From positions 1 through 54,035 of the forward strand of contig DCCS01000035.1 in NCBI GenBank assembly GCA_002316015.1: 54,035 nt of DNA. The letters are read 5' to 3'. This DNA comes from Prevotellaceae bacterium UBA1075. GTDB lineage: Bacteria > Bacteroidota > Bacteroidia > Bacteroidales > Bacteroidaceae. Shown here piece by piece: positions 25,937-35,189 of this stretch. Each line of letters opens with the position of its first letter. Position 1 is the first letter of the stretch. Below the pieces are notes generated by a model, which saw only the letters and a program-made list of their open reading frames with translations, was not told the DNA's origin and made no database searches. The position numbers and the translations under genes were made by a program.

Positions 25937-27409
25937 ATGAAGAAAAGCATCTTCGGCATACTTATCATGATGGAGAGCCTGCTGCTGGCCTTGTGCTCCA
26001 TCGTGTCGGCCTGCTACCGGGAGGGGCACTGGCAAGTGTTTCTGCTGACAGCCGCAGGGGCACTCGTCACGGGACTCGTATGCAAAATGGCGGGCGAGCG
26101 CGAGAAGGTGAAGAGGCTCACACGCGCCGACAGTTTCCTGGTGGTCACACTCTCGTGGGTGGTGTTCTCCGTCATCGGCTCCCTGCCCTACATGTTCATC
26201 GCGGGCATGGACGTGCACAGCGCCTTCTTTGAGTCCATGAGCGGGTTCACGACCACGGGGGCCACCTGTATCGACGATGTGGACGCCATGCCGCGCGACC
26301 TGCTTTTCTGGAGGAGCCTGACGCACTGGATAGGCGGACTGGGGCTCGTGGTGTTCTCCTTTGCCCTCGTCCCGACATACGAGATGAGGAGCAGCAACGT
26401 GTTCTCGGCCGAGGTGACGGGGCTGGAGGTGGACAAGCTGAGGCCAAAGATAGGAGACACGGCGCGCCGGCTGCTCTTCATCTATCTGTCTCTCACGGCC
26501 GTGTGCGCCCTGTGCTACTGGCTGGGGCCCATGGACACCTATGACTCCGTGTGCCATGCCATGAGCACGATAGCCACGGGGGGGTTCAGCACGCACACAG
26601 CCAGCATAGGCTATTACCACAGCCGGTACCTGGAGTATGTGTGCCCCTTCTTTATGATGCTCAGCAGCGTGAACTTCAGCCTGTTCTACTACGCGAGCAT
26701 AGGCCGCCCGCGCACACTGTGGCGCAACGAGGAGACCAAGGCGTTCCTGGGCATACTCGCAGGCTCGGTGCTGTTGTTCACACTGCTGTTCATGTTTTTC
26801 CCCGCACGGGACTGCCCGCCAGGCCAGATGCCGGACGGACTGGAGGAAACATTCCGCACATCCCTCTTCCACGCGTCATCCATCATGAGCAGCACGGGCT
26901 TTGCCGCACAGAAGTTTGACTACGTGAGCTGGGGCTCCGCATTCTGGGGGCCCACTGTGACCATCATGGCCATGGGAGCCTGCGCGGGAAGCACGGCGGG
27001 CGGAATCAAGATACTGAGGGTGCTCATAGCCATGAAGTGCCTCTTCAACGAACTGGTGCTGCAGCTGCATCCGCGCGCGGTACTGAGTGTGAGGGTCAAC
27101 GGCCACGCCGTCAGCGAGGAGATGGTGCGCCGCACGCTCACCTTCGTCTTCGTGTACCTGCTTTTCGTGGCCCTGGGAGCAGCCTGCCATGGACTGATGG
27201 GAGCCGACGTGGACACATGCATAGGAGCCAGCGTCTGCACGCTGAGCAACGTGGGGCCGGGCACGGGCAGTGTGGGGCCCGCGTGCAGTTTCGCCGGCAT
27301 ACTGCCAGCCGGCAAGTGGCTCATGAGCTTCTACATGCTTGTGGGGCGCCTGGAAATCTTCACCGTGCTGTTCCTCTTCATGCCAAACTACTGGAAGGAA
27401 CGCAAATGA
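25937..27409 (+). CDS. trkH: TrkH-family potassium transporter
   Basis: A 490-aa integral membrane K+ uptake subunit. Four pore-loop signatures are visible in order: SGFTTTGATC, STIATGGFST, SIMSSTGFA and LSNVGPGTG, each with the Gly that lines the selectivity filter. Hydrophobic segments surround them. TrkH works with a cytoplasmic TrkA-type NAD(H)-binding gate; no trkA is visible in the window. The 142 bp upstream of the gene, after nadB, show no other feature. Confidence 0.93.
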   Translation: MKKSIFGILIMMESLLLALCSIVSACYREGHWQVFLLTAAGALVTGLVCKMAGEREKVKRLTRADSFLVVTLSWVVFSVIGSLPYMFIAGMDVHSAFFESMSGFTTTGATCIDDVDAMPRDLLFWRSLTHWIGGLGLVVFSFALVPTYEMRSSNVFSAEVTGLEVDKLRPKIGDTARRLLFIYLSLTAVCALCYWLGPMDTYDSVCHAMSTIATGGFSTHTASIGYYHSRYLEYVCPFFMMLSSVNFSLFYYASIGRPRTLWRNEETKAFLGILAGSVLLFTLLFMFFPARDCPPGQMPDGLEETFRTSLFHASSIMSSTGFAAQKFDYVSWGSAFWGPTVTIMAMGACAGSTAGGIKILRVLIAMKCLFNELVLQLHPRAVLSVRVNGHAVSEEMVRRTLTFVFVYLLFVALGAACHGLMGADVDTCIGASVCTLSNVGPGTGSVGPACSFAGILPAGKWLMSFYMLVGRLEIFTVLFLFMPNYWKERK

Positions 27410-27548
27410 CCGTCCCGCCCCCTGCCACCACCCGCCCGCTGTAATGCCAACGTCACAAAAGAGGAATGGCAACAGCCTCACGGAAAGGAAATAATAGCAC
27501 ACGATGAAAAAAACACTCTCTTTATGCCTCTTGTTTGTTCCAATCCAC

Positions 27549-27556
27549 TAACTTTG
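27549..27556 (+). promoter_or_regulatory. Candidate -7 element for the LamG surface protein gene
   Basis: TAACTTTG matches TAnnTTTG, 65 bp upstream of the ATG at 27622. The intervening leader is AT-rich. The rest of the 27410-27621 gap shows nothing else. Confidence 0.5.
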
Positions 27557-27621
27557 CATATGTAACATACAGGACAGTACCATACTAATATCTGTTTAAT
27601 CATCTTTAACCAATCATTATT

Positions 27622-30600
27622 ATGAGGAGAAACATTACCAGAATCATGCTCTCCGCCGCCTTGCTGGCAGCATCGGGCGTACCCCTGATGGCACAGGAGA
27701 CAGAGAAGCCTGTGGCCGACATGCTGGACGTCAAGTTCAACGCCGACGGTACGGCCGAGGACGTGTCGCCCATGAAGAACGCTGTGGAGACAGTGGGAGA
27801 AAACATGAGCACCTACTACAACGACGGGTTCGGGTTTGTCGTGGCCAACTTTGCCAACACATGGGGCGCGGGAAACAGCAGCGGCTACCGCGTGGACTAC
27901 GAGCAGAACGAGGACTTCAAGAGCAAACTCGCCGACGGGCACACCCTGGAGGTGGTGCTCATGGCCGACTATCCGACGGGGGCAGATGTCGATGAGGTCA
28001 AGCCCTTCTCCAGCATGGAGAGAGGAGGCACCGGCTTCCTGATAAAAAGAAGCCGTGGCAGCGTGATGACCTTCCTGCCCAATGTGTCGGCCAACGGAAG
28101 CAGCAAATGGAACTGGTGCACGAGCAGCATCAGCCCCAGGCAGAAAATATACTACCACTTCGTGGGCGTGTGGAACCAGGAGGAAGGAAAGGCATATATC
28201 TACGGAAACGGCAAACTGATGAACACCATCGCCACCGACAAGGTGTTCTGCTTTGCCGCTGACGGCAGCAAGTGGTTCTGCATAGGCGGCGACCCGGGCG
28301 GCTCCAGCGTACAGGCCGGCTGGCGCGGTGACGTTGCCGTGGCGCGCGTGTACAGCGACCCGCTCACGGGCGAGCAGGCCGAGGCTCTGTGGGAGGATGC
28401 CAAAGGGGGCGTGAACAGCGCCAACACACTCGTCTACAGGAAAGGTGTGGAGGAGGCGCGCGCCTATGTGGAGGCCGACGGCTTCATCGCCTACGCCAAC
28501 GACATCGCGGCATTCAAGGCACAACTGGACGAGATGGACAGGCTCATTGACGCGGGCGACTTCGAAGCCCTGGAGGCCGGACAGGACTCGCTGGCCATCC
28601 TGCGCGCAGCCCTGGAAACCAGTGCCGCCGCCTACAACGCCTACCGCGATGAGGTGAACAGCACGCGCGAGTACCTGGACAACAACAAGGACTTCGAGGG
28701 TGAGGCACGCGACTACCTCGAGGATTACCTGGAGAGCGACGAGACCCCCGGCGAAACTTACACCAATGGAGGCGCGCTCTATATCCTGGGGAACATGCAG
28801 CTCAACGTGGAGCAGATAAAGGCAGAGACCGAGTCTGTCAAGCAGATGCTCAAGAACGCCATTGAGAACAGCGTGAAGTCAGGCGTCGAGGTGACCAACC
28901 TGTTCACCAACGCTGACTTCACCGACGGATTCAAAGGCTGGGAGGGAAAGGCCATGACCAAGGCCATGAAGAGCTCCACCACCGGATTCACAGCCGCAGA
29001 GTGCTGGGCCAAGAATTGTGACATGCACCAGACACTCACCAAGCGCAACAACGGCGTGTATGTGCTGGCCGTCAACGGAGCCTACAGGCCCTATGACGAC
29101 CGCTACAGCACCTACTATGCCGCACAGGTGTATCTCAACGGCAACAGCCTCTACCTGCCCACCGCTTACGAGACCTACATCCCACTGGCCGAGGCCAAGG
29201 ACGGCGAGAACTGCTACATCACCGACACGGGAAAGGATGACGGCGCCGTTGACTACGAGATCTTTGACGGGCAGGGAGCCAGCACCGACCTGATAGGATA
29301 CGCCATACACGGATGCACCAGTATGGCCAACGCGGCAGCCGCAGGGCGCGCGCAGAACTACCTGGTGACCCTGGTGAACGACAGCACACTCACGCTGGGC
29401 GTGAGGAACGAGAACACGGTGCCCGGACAAGACTGGGTGGGCATCTCCAACATCCACGTCACTTACTACGAGACACTCAAGGATGCCGAGGCATACATCG
29501 ACAAGACACTGGAGTGCATGGCCGCACGCGCACAGGGCATCATCAACTTCCTGCCCAGCACGGGAGCCGACTACGCGCAGCATCCCGGATGCCCCCAGGA
29601 GCTGAAGGACAAACTGGAGGAGGCCGTGAAAGCCATCGCCACCAGCACCACACCCGAGCAGAAATACGCGCTGGTGCAGACCTTCAGCACACTCTTTGAG
29701 CAGGTGCTCGAGGCACGCAAGGCATACGTGAGCATGGTGGACGAGGCCATGGTCATCTACAACATCGCACAGAAACTGGACGAGGCCAAACTGCTGACAC
29801 CCGAGGAATACAACACGGCCATGGACAAGTACAACACGGTGCTCACCATCTATGAGAACGGATCGTACACCACAGAGCAGGCACGGAACCTGAGCATATT
29901 CAAGGACTCCGGCTTCTATCCCGAACTGGTGGACGGCGAATACCAGATTTCCACCAACGCCCAGCTGCTCTACTTTGCCGAGAAGGCCACCAAGGGTGTG
30001 AAGGGCAAGCTGCTGGCCGATATCGCCAACTTCACCGGCGCGCAGATGATAGGTCAATTCCGCGGCATTCTGAACGGCAACGGGCACAAGGTGACACTCA
30101 ACATAGAGCGCACCGAGGACAACGCGGCGTTCATCGCCAGCATGGAGGCCGGGGCAGAGGTACACAACCTCGTCATTGAGGGAACCGTCAAGACCACCAA
30201 GAAGTACGCGGCCTCTGTCGCCTCCGCCGCACAGGAGAACACCCTCATCAGCCAGGTAAGCAGCAGTGTGGACATCGTGACGGAAACGCCTGGGGACGGC
30301 ACGCAAGGCGGACTGGTGGGCTTTGTGAACGGCTACACCCGCATCGAGAACTGCCTCTTCAGCGGCTCCATCAAGGGCACAGGCACCAGCGATGTCGGCG
30401 GACTGGTAGGCTGGAGCGACAAGGCATCCAAGATTTCCAACTGCCTGCAGATAGCCACCTTTGACCTGGATACCAAGGGATGCAACACCATCGCACGTAA
30501 TCCTGGAAAGTCGGCGGCAATCAACACCTACTTCAAGAACGCCCTGGGCGACATCGCCGGCACACAGGTTACAGACGAGCAACTGGCAAGCGGCGAGATC

Positions 30601-31608
30601 TGCTACCTGCTCAACCATGGCGACACAGAGAACCCCGTATGGCACCAGACCATAGGCACCGACCCCCATCCTGTGCTTGACGCCACCCACCAGACGGTGG
30701 GCAAGACCAAGGACGGCGCCTTCACCAACGACAAGGCATCCTTCCACACCGAGGAAGAGCCCGCCGAGCCCAAGGCCGACCTGCTGGACGTGGTGTTCGA
30801 CACAGACGGCACAGCCAGGGATATCTCTCCCATGCAGAACGAGGTAATCCTGCTGGGCGAAGCACCCACCGTGGCCTACAACGAGACCTACAAGCGCAAC
30901 GTGGCCACCTTCGACAACGAGTTGTCAGGCAATGGAAAAAGCGCGTACAAGATAGACTACGAGAACAACCAGAAGATGAAGGATGCCTTGACAGACGGGC
31001 ACAGCCTGGAGGCCATCGTCATGGTTCGCTACGAGGGAACTATCAAGAGCGCCGAGATGAAGCCCTTCTCCAGCATGGAGGCAGGAGGCACAGGCTTCCT
31101 CATTGGCAAAAAGGACAAAGGCAGCATGCTGACCTTCCTGCCCAACGTGTCCACCAGCGGCGGCAACACCTGGCGCTGGGCCACCAGCGGTGTCGTGCCC
31201 GAGTCCGGCAAGTACTACCACATCATCGGTGTGTACGATGAGGCAAACGCCAAGGCACGCGTCTATCTGGACGGCAAACTCTGCAACGAGATTGCTGCGC
31301 CCGGCATCTTCCGCCTGGCCAACAGCGGATGCCGCTGGTTTGCCATCGGTGGCGACCCTGGAGCAAAAGACGCGATACAGGCCGCATGGAACGGTGACGT
31401 GGTACTGGCACGCATCTACAGCAAGGCACTCACCGACGAGGACGTGCAGGCTCTCTGCAAGCGGCTGGAGGAGGAGACTCCCGTGGAAGGCATTTCCGCA
31501 ACAGAGACCAGAGCCAAGGACGGCATCTACACCATCAATGGCATCCGTGTGCAGAAGACCACCAAGGGACTCTACATCATCAACGGCAAGAAGGTGATGG
31601 TCAAGTAA
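27622..31608 (+). CDS. Large surface protein: LamG - helical/FIVAR - CBM-like - GLUG - LamG - type IX tail
   Basis: A 1328-aa secreted protein. After the signal peptide (MRRNITRIMLSAALLAASGVPLMA) comes a LamG-like module (about 30-260). Helical spacer segments of FIVAR appearance follow, with a galactose-binding-like beta-sandwich starting at 'NLFTNADFTDGFKGWEG' between them. Next is a GLUG-type stretch (GGLVGF...GGLVGW, about 895-935) and a second LamG module (about 1050-1290). It ends with 'DGIYTINGIRV...KGLYIINGKKV', a Prevotella-type type IX sorting tail. Both LamG modules match the one in the GDPD protein at 13.5 kb. The likely role is a cell-surface adhesin or glycan-binding protein; no catalytic motif is recognised. 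Confidence 0.85.
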   Translation: MRRNITRIMLSAALLAASGVPLMAQETEKPVADMLDVKFNADGTAEDVSPMKNAVETVGENMSTYYNDGFGFVVANFANTWGAGNSSGYRVDYEQNEDFKSKLADGHTLEVVLMADYPTGADVDEVKPFSSMERGGTGFLIKRSRGSVMTFLPNVSANGSSKWNWCTSSISPRQKIYYHFVGVWNQEEGKAYIYGNGKLMNTIATDKVFCFAADGSKWFCIGGDPGGSSVQAGWRGDVAVARVYSDPLTGEQAEALWEDAKGGVNSANTLVYRKGVEEARAYVEADGFIAYANDIAAFKAQLDEMDRLIDAGDFEALEAGQDSLAILRAALETSAAAYNAYRDEVNSTREYLDNNKDFEGEARDYLEDYLESDETPGETYTNGGALYILGNMQLNVEQIKAETESVKQMLKNAIENSVKSGVEVTNLFTNADFTDGFKGWEGKAMTKAMKSSTTGFTAAECWAKNCDMHQTLTKRNNGVYVLAVNGAYRPYDDRYSTYYAAQVYLNGNSLYLPTAYETYIPLAEAKDGENCYITDTGKDDGAVDYEIFDGQGASTDLIGYAIHGCTSMANAAAAGRAQNYLVTLVNDSTLTLGVRNENTVPGQDWVGISNIHVTYYETLKDAEAYIDKTLECMAARAQGIINFLPSTGADYAQHPGCPQELKDKLEEAVKAIATSTTPEQKYALVQTFSTLFEQVLEARKAYVSMVDEAMVIYNIAQKLDEAKLLTPEEYNTAMDKYNTVLTIYENGSYTTEQARNLSIFKDSGFYPELVDGEYQISTNAQLLYFAEKATKGVKGKLLADIANFTGAQMIGQFRGILNGNGHKVTLNIERTEDNAAFIASMEAGAEVHNLVIEGTVKTTKKYAASVASAAQENTLISQVSSSVDIVTETPGDGTQGGLVGFVNGYTRIENCLFSGSIKGTGTSDVGGLVGWSDKASKISNCLQIATFDLDTKGCNTIARNPGKSAAINTYFKNALGDIAGTQVTDEQLASGEICYLLNHGDTENPVWHQTIGTDPHPVLDATHQTVGKTKDGAFTNDKASFHTEEEPAEPKADLLDVVFDTDGTARDISPMQNEVILLGEAPTVAYNETYKRNVATFDNELSGNGKSAYKIDYENNQKMKDALTDGHSLEAIVMVRYEGTIKSAEMKPFSSMEAGGTGFLIGKKDKGSMLTFLPNVSTSGGNTWRWATSGVVPESGKYYHIIGVYDEANAKARVYLDGKLCNEIAAPGIFRLANSGCRWFAIGGDPGAKDAIQAAWNGDVVLARIYSKALTDEDVQALCKRLEEETPVEGISATETRAKDGIYTINGIRVQKTTKGLYIINGKKVMVK

Positions 31609-31643
31609 GGGAGCCAGGGGACTCCCCGAAACCCACAAACAAG

Positions 31644-31690
31644 GGCGGGGGACACAGGCAGCGAAAGCCTGTGCCCTCCGCCTTTCTTTT
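31644..31690 (+). terminator. Rho-independent terminator after the LamG protein gene
   Basis: A 16-nt stem (31644-31659 with 31667-31682, one G-T wobble and one mismatch) with a 7-nt loop AGCGAAA is followed by TTTCTTTT. It lies 35 bp past the stop. Confidence 0.8.
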
Positions 31691-31827
31691 GCCCGCCCCG
31701 GACACGGGGAAGGACGCAACAGGGCAGGACACAAGCGCGCCGCCTGCGGGAACCCGTGCCTCCCATCCAACCCGCCCGCCCAGAGAGAAATGCGCGGGAG
31801 GGGAAAGGGCGTTTGGGAGATTTGTCG

Positions 31828-31835
31828 TAACTTTG
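31828..31835 (+). promoter_or_regulatory. Candidate -7 element for mutS
   Basis: TAACTTTG matches TAnnTTTG, 53 bp upstream of the mutS ATG at 31888. Confidence 0.5.
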
Positions 31836-31887
31836 TCCTTACAGGCTCATGCCTGCGGTGACAACGTAATCACAGGAGACACACTAT

Positions 31888-34503
31888 ATGGCAAAGGACG
31901 GGTTGACCCCCATGATGAAGCAGTTCTATGACCTGAAGGCCAAACATCCCGACGCACTTCTGCTCTTCCGCTGCGGCGACTTCTACGAGACCTATGCGCA
32001 GGACGCGGTGGAGGCGGCGGCCATCCTGGGCATCACGCTCACGCGCCGCAACAACGGCAAGGAGCACATGCCCCCCACCGAGATGGCCGGATTTCCCCAC
32101 CACGCGCTGGACACCTACCTGCCCAAGCTGGTGCGCGCCGGGCGGCGCGTGGCCATCTGCGACCAGCTCGAAGACCCCAAGCTCACCAAGACCCTGGTGA
32201 AGCGCGGCATCACCGAACTGGTCACCCCGGGCGTGGCCATGACCGAGAACGTGCTCAACAGCGGCGAGAACAACTTCCTCGCTGCCGTCCACTTCGGCAA
32301 GTCCACCTGCGGCCTCGCACTCCTGGACATCAGCACGGGCGAGTTCCTCACCGCCGAGGGAACCGCCGACCACATAGACAAACTGATGGAGAACTTCGCC
32401 CCCAAGGAGGTCCTGTACGAGCGCGGGAAGCGGGCGATGTTCGAAGGGTCATTCGGCACGAGGCACACCACCTTTGAGATGGACGACTGGGCCTTTACCG
32501 AGAGCACCGCGCGAGAGAGGCTCTACAAGCACTTCGGGGTCAAGAACCTCAAGGGGTTCGGCGTTGACCACCTGCACAGCGGCATCGTGGCAGCGGGAGT
32601 CATCATGCTCTACCTGGAGCAGACACAGCACACGCAGGTGAGCCACATCACCGCCCTGCGCCGTATCGAGGAGGACCGCTATGTACGGCTTGACAAGTTC
32701 ACCGTGCGCAACCTGGAACTCGTGGACCCGATGAACGAGGACGGCATCTCGCTGCTCGATGTCATCGGCCGCACCGTGACTCCCATGGGGGCGCGCATGC
32801 TGCGCCGGTGGATGCTGTTCCCGCTCAAGGACGTGTCCCGGATCAACCGCCGGCTGGACGTGGTCGACTGCTTCTTCCGCTATCCCGGCCTGCGCGGACA
32901 TGTGGAGGAGCAACTGCGGCGCATGGGCGACCTGGAGCGCATCATAGGCAGGGTGAGCGCCGGACGGGTGTCCCCCCGCGACGTCATGCAACTCTGCACC
33001 GCCCTGCAGGCCCTGGTGGGCGTGAAGCAGGAGTGCATGCAGGCCGATGACGAGACACTGAGGCAGACGGGTGACAGGCTGGACCTGTGCGAGCGGATAC
33101 GCGACCGCATCCTGCGCGAGGTGAGCCCCGACGCGCCCCTCGCGGTCAACCGGGGAGGTGTGATACAGCCCGGAGTGAGCCAGGAACTGGACGACCTGCG
33201 CCAGATAGCCTACAACGGCAAGGAGTACCTGCTGCACATCCAGCAGCGCGAGGCCGAGGCCACGGGCATCCAGAGCCTGAAGATAGGCTACAACAACGTC
33301 TTCGGCTACTACCTGGAGGTGCGCAACACCTACAAGGACATGGTGCCGCCCGAATGGATCAGGAAGCAGACACTCACCCAGGCAGAACGCTACATCACCC
33401 AGGAACTCAAGGAATACGAGGAGAAGATAACGGGCGCGCAGGACCGCATACTGGTACTGGAGACCCAGCTCTTCGCCTCGCTGGTGGCCGACCTGGCAGG
33501 CTATGTGGGCACCATACAGGCCAACGCCTCGCTGGTGGCACAGCTTGACTGCCTGCTCTCCTTTGCCCTGTGCGCCCAGGAGAACCATTATGTGCGCCCC
33601 GTGGTGGACGTGTCGGAGGTGCTGGACATAAGGCAGGGGAGGCATCCCGTCATCGAGAGACAGCTCCCGCCGGGCGAGCGCTATGTGGCCAATGACGTGT
33701 ATCTCGACACCGGGAAGCAGCAGATCATCATCATCACAGGCCCCAACATGGCGGGCAAGAGCGCGCTCCTCAGGCAGACTGCCCTCATCACCCTCATGGC
33801 ACAGATGGGCTGCTTCGTGCCGGCCGAGAGCGCGCGCGTCGGATATGTCGACAAGATATTCACCCGCGTGGGCGCGAGTGACAACATCTCCATAGGCGAG
33901 AGCACCTTCATGGTCGAGATGAGCGAGGCCGCCAACATCATGAACAACCTCTCGCAGCGCTCGCTCGTGCTCTTTGACGAGCTGGGGCGCGGCACCAGCA
34001 CCTACGACGGCATCAGCATCGCCTGGGCTATCGTGGAGTACATCCACGAGAACCGCACGGGGCATCCGCGCACGCTCTTTGCCACACACTACCACGAGCT
34101 GAACGAGATGGAAGGGAAGTTCGCGCGCATCAAGAACTTCAACGTGAGCGTGAGGGAAATGGACGGCAAGGTCATCTTCCTGCGCCGCCTCGAGCCCGGA
34201 GGCAGCGCGCACAGCTTCGGCATCCATGTGGCACGGCTGGCGGGAATGCCCGCCGGCATCGTGAAGCGCGCCGACGAGGTGCTGCACCAACTGGAGCAGA
34301 CCATGGACCACGACGCCCTGGGCAAGGGCATAGCCGCGCACACCGAGGCCTCCGGCGGCGTGCAGATGAGCATCTTCCAGCTCGACGACCCCGTGCTGTG
34401 CCAGATCCGGGACGAGATTCTCAACACCGACATCAACACCCTCACGCCCCTGGAGGCTCTCAACAGGCTCAACGATATCAAGCGGCTGGTGGGCGGGAAG
34501 TGA
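31888..34503 (+). CDS. mutS: DNA mismatch repair protein MutS
   Basis: An 871-aa mismatch-recognition ATPase. The N-terminal mismatch-binding domain carries RCGDFYETY (the F-x-E motif that stacks on the mismatch). The C-terminal ATPase has Walker A GPNMAGKSALL near residue 618, SIGESTFMVEMSE, Walker B LVLFDELGRGTSTYDG, and ATHYHEL. Length is normal for MutS1. Monocistronic, with its own promoter and a strong terminator. Confidence 0.97.
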   Translation: MAKDGLTPMMKQFYDLKAKHPDALLLFRCGDFYETYAQDAVEAAAILGITLTRRNNGKEHMPPTEMAGFPHHALDTYLPKLVRAGRRVAICDQLEDPKLTKTLVKRGITELVTPGVAMTENVLNSGENNFLAAVHFGKSTCGLALLDISTGEFLTAEGTADHIDKLMENFAPKEVLYERGKRAMFEGSFGTRHTTFEMDDWAFTESTARERLYKHFGVKNLKGFGVDHLHSGIVAAGVIMLYLEQTQHTQVSHITALRRIEEDRYVRLDKFTVRNLELVDPMNEDGISLLDVIGRTVTPMGARMLRRWMLFPLKDVSRINRRLDVVDCFFRYPGLRGHVEEQLRRMGDLERIIGRVSAGRVSPRDVMQLCTALQALVGVKQECMQADDETLRQTGDRLDLCERIRDRILREVSPDAPLAVNRGGVIQPGVSQELDDLRQIAYNGKEYLLHIQQREAEATGIQSLKIGYNNVFGYYLEVRNTYKDMVPPEWIRKQTLTQAERYITQELKEYEEKITGAQDRILVLETQLFASLVADLAGYVGTIQANASLVAQLDCLLSFALCAQENHYVRPVVDVSEVLDIRQGRHPVIERQLPPGERYVANDVYLDTGKQQIIIITGPNMAGKSALLRQTALITLMAQMGCFVPAESARVGYVDKIFTRVGASDNISIGESTFMVEMSEAANIMNNLSQRSLVLFDELGRGTSTYDGISIAWAIVEYIHENRTGHPRTLFATHYHELNEMEGKFARIKNFNVSVREMDGKVIFLRRLEPGGSAHSFGIHVARLAGMPAGIVKRADEVLHQLEQTMDHDALGKGIAAHTEASGGVQMSIFQLDDPVLCQIRDEILNTDINTLTPLEALNRLNDIKRLVGGK

Positions 34504-34524
34504 GACCCGCACGTATGCCCATTC

Positions 34525-34562
34525 ACGCTTGTAGCCACCCCGATGGGGGTGGCTACAAGCGT
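34525..34562 (+). terminator. Terminator hairpin after mutS
   Basis: A perfect 17-bp stem (34525-34541 paired with 34546-34562) with a 4-nt loop is followed by TTCTTGTG, 22 bp after the mutS stop. Confidence 0.8.
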
Positions 34563-34621
34563 TTCTTGTGCCATGAGCCCGCGACACGGGCACTGGCCAT
34601 CACGCTTGCTTTTATATTTTG

Positions 34622-34689
34622 AACTTTGGCACGTTTGTTTCAAAGTTTAGTATGAATGTTTCAAAGTTTGAAACATTCGTGCCAAAGTT
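34622..34689. repeat. Nested inverted repeats in AT-rich intergenic DNA
   Basis: Outer arms AACTTTGGCACG (34622-34633) and CGTGCCAAAGTT (34678-34689) are perfect complements. Nested within, at the right, is a 25-bp near-perfect palindrome (34654-34678) with 12-bp arms GAATGTTTCAAA and TTTGAAACATTC around one base. The motif GTTTCAAAGTTT occurs twice. No gene is present. Confidence 0.8.
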
Positions 34690-34795
34690 GGAAACATGCG
34701 GGCATCAAGGCCGCGAACAGGAAGGGAAGCGGAACGAAAAACTGAGCATTGCGCTTTTTTGGCTCTAAGGAAAAGCGTGTTCGCCCAAAAGTTGC

Positions 34796-34803
34796 TAATT
34801 TTG
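34796..34803 (+). promoter_or_regulatory. Candidate -7 element upstream of the DnaA-box array and nadA
   Basis: TAATTTTG matches TAnnTTTG. If it drives nadA, the leader would be about 380 nt long and include the whole 22-bp array. Confidence 0.35.
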
Positions 34804-34888
34804 CACATTGACACATGGAGTGTTGAAAAACTCACAACCTGCACCCGCCAAGTGGCTATAAGTTAGCGTGAAAGCCAACCTCTGGCCG

Positions 34889-35086
34889 TGTGGATAAAGA
34901 GCAGGAGCCGTGTTGACAACACAAGAAGAGGGTGTGGATAACCCCACAGGAAACTGTGGATAACCCGCATGGGCTCTGTGGATAACCCGTATGGGGATTG
35001 TGGACAACCCCGCGTGACAGGGCGGACAGCCACCACGGGCACGCCGGACAGCCCTTGAAAGGCAGCACGGACAACCCGGAGGACGG
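34889..35086. repeat. 22-bp phased array of DnaA-box-like sequences
   Basis: Nine consecutive 22-bp units start at 34889, 34911, 34933, 34955, 34977, 34999, 35021, 35043 and 35065. Units 1, 3, 4 and 5 begin with TGTGGATAA, the exact reverse complement of the DnaA box TTATCCACA. Units 2 and 6 read TGTTGACAA and TGTGGACAA; units 7-9 keep only GGACA(G/A). Units 3-5 also share CCC after the box and an ATGG or CAGG further on. The array ends about 100 bp before nadA; AT-rich DNA with palindromes lies to its left. Confidence 0.85.
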
Positions 35087-35189
35087 CACGCGACGCGGCC
35101 CGGGACATGCCGCACACCATGCCCCACACAAGCCCCGCACGACCGTCAACCCCGTCCCACACACAAGGAAACAAACAGAACACTACGAC

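Noticed and set aside
34889..35086. Plasmid iteron array
   Set aside because: No rep or partition gene is nearby and the surroundings are core chromosomal genes (mutS, nadA).
34998..35189. Longer nadA start in the DnaA-box array
   Set aside because: The added residues are translated repeat DNA; NadA homology begins at 35190.
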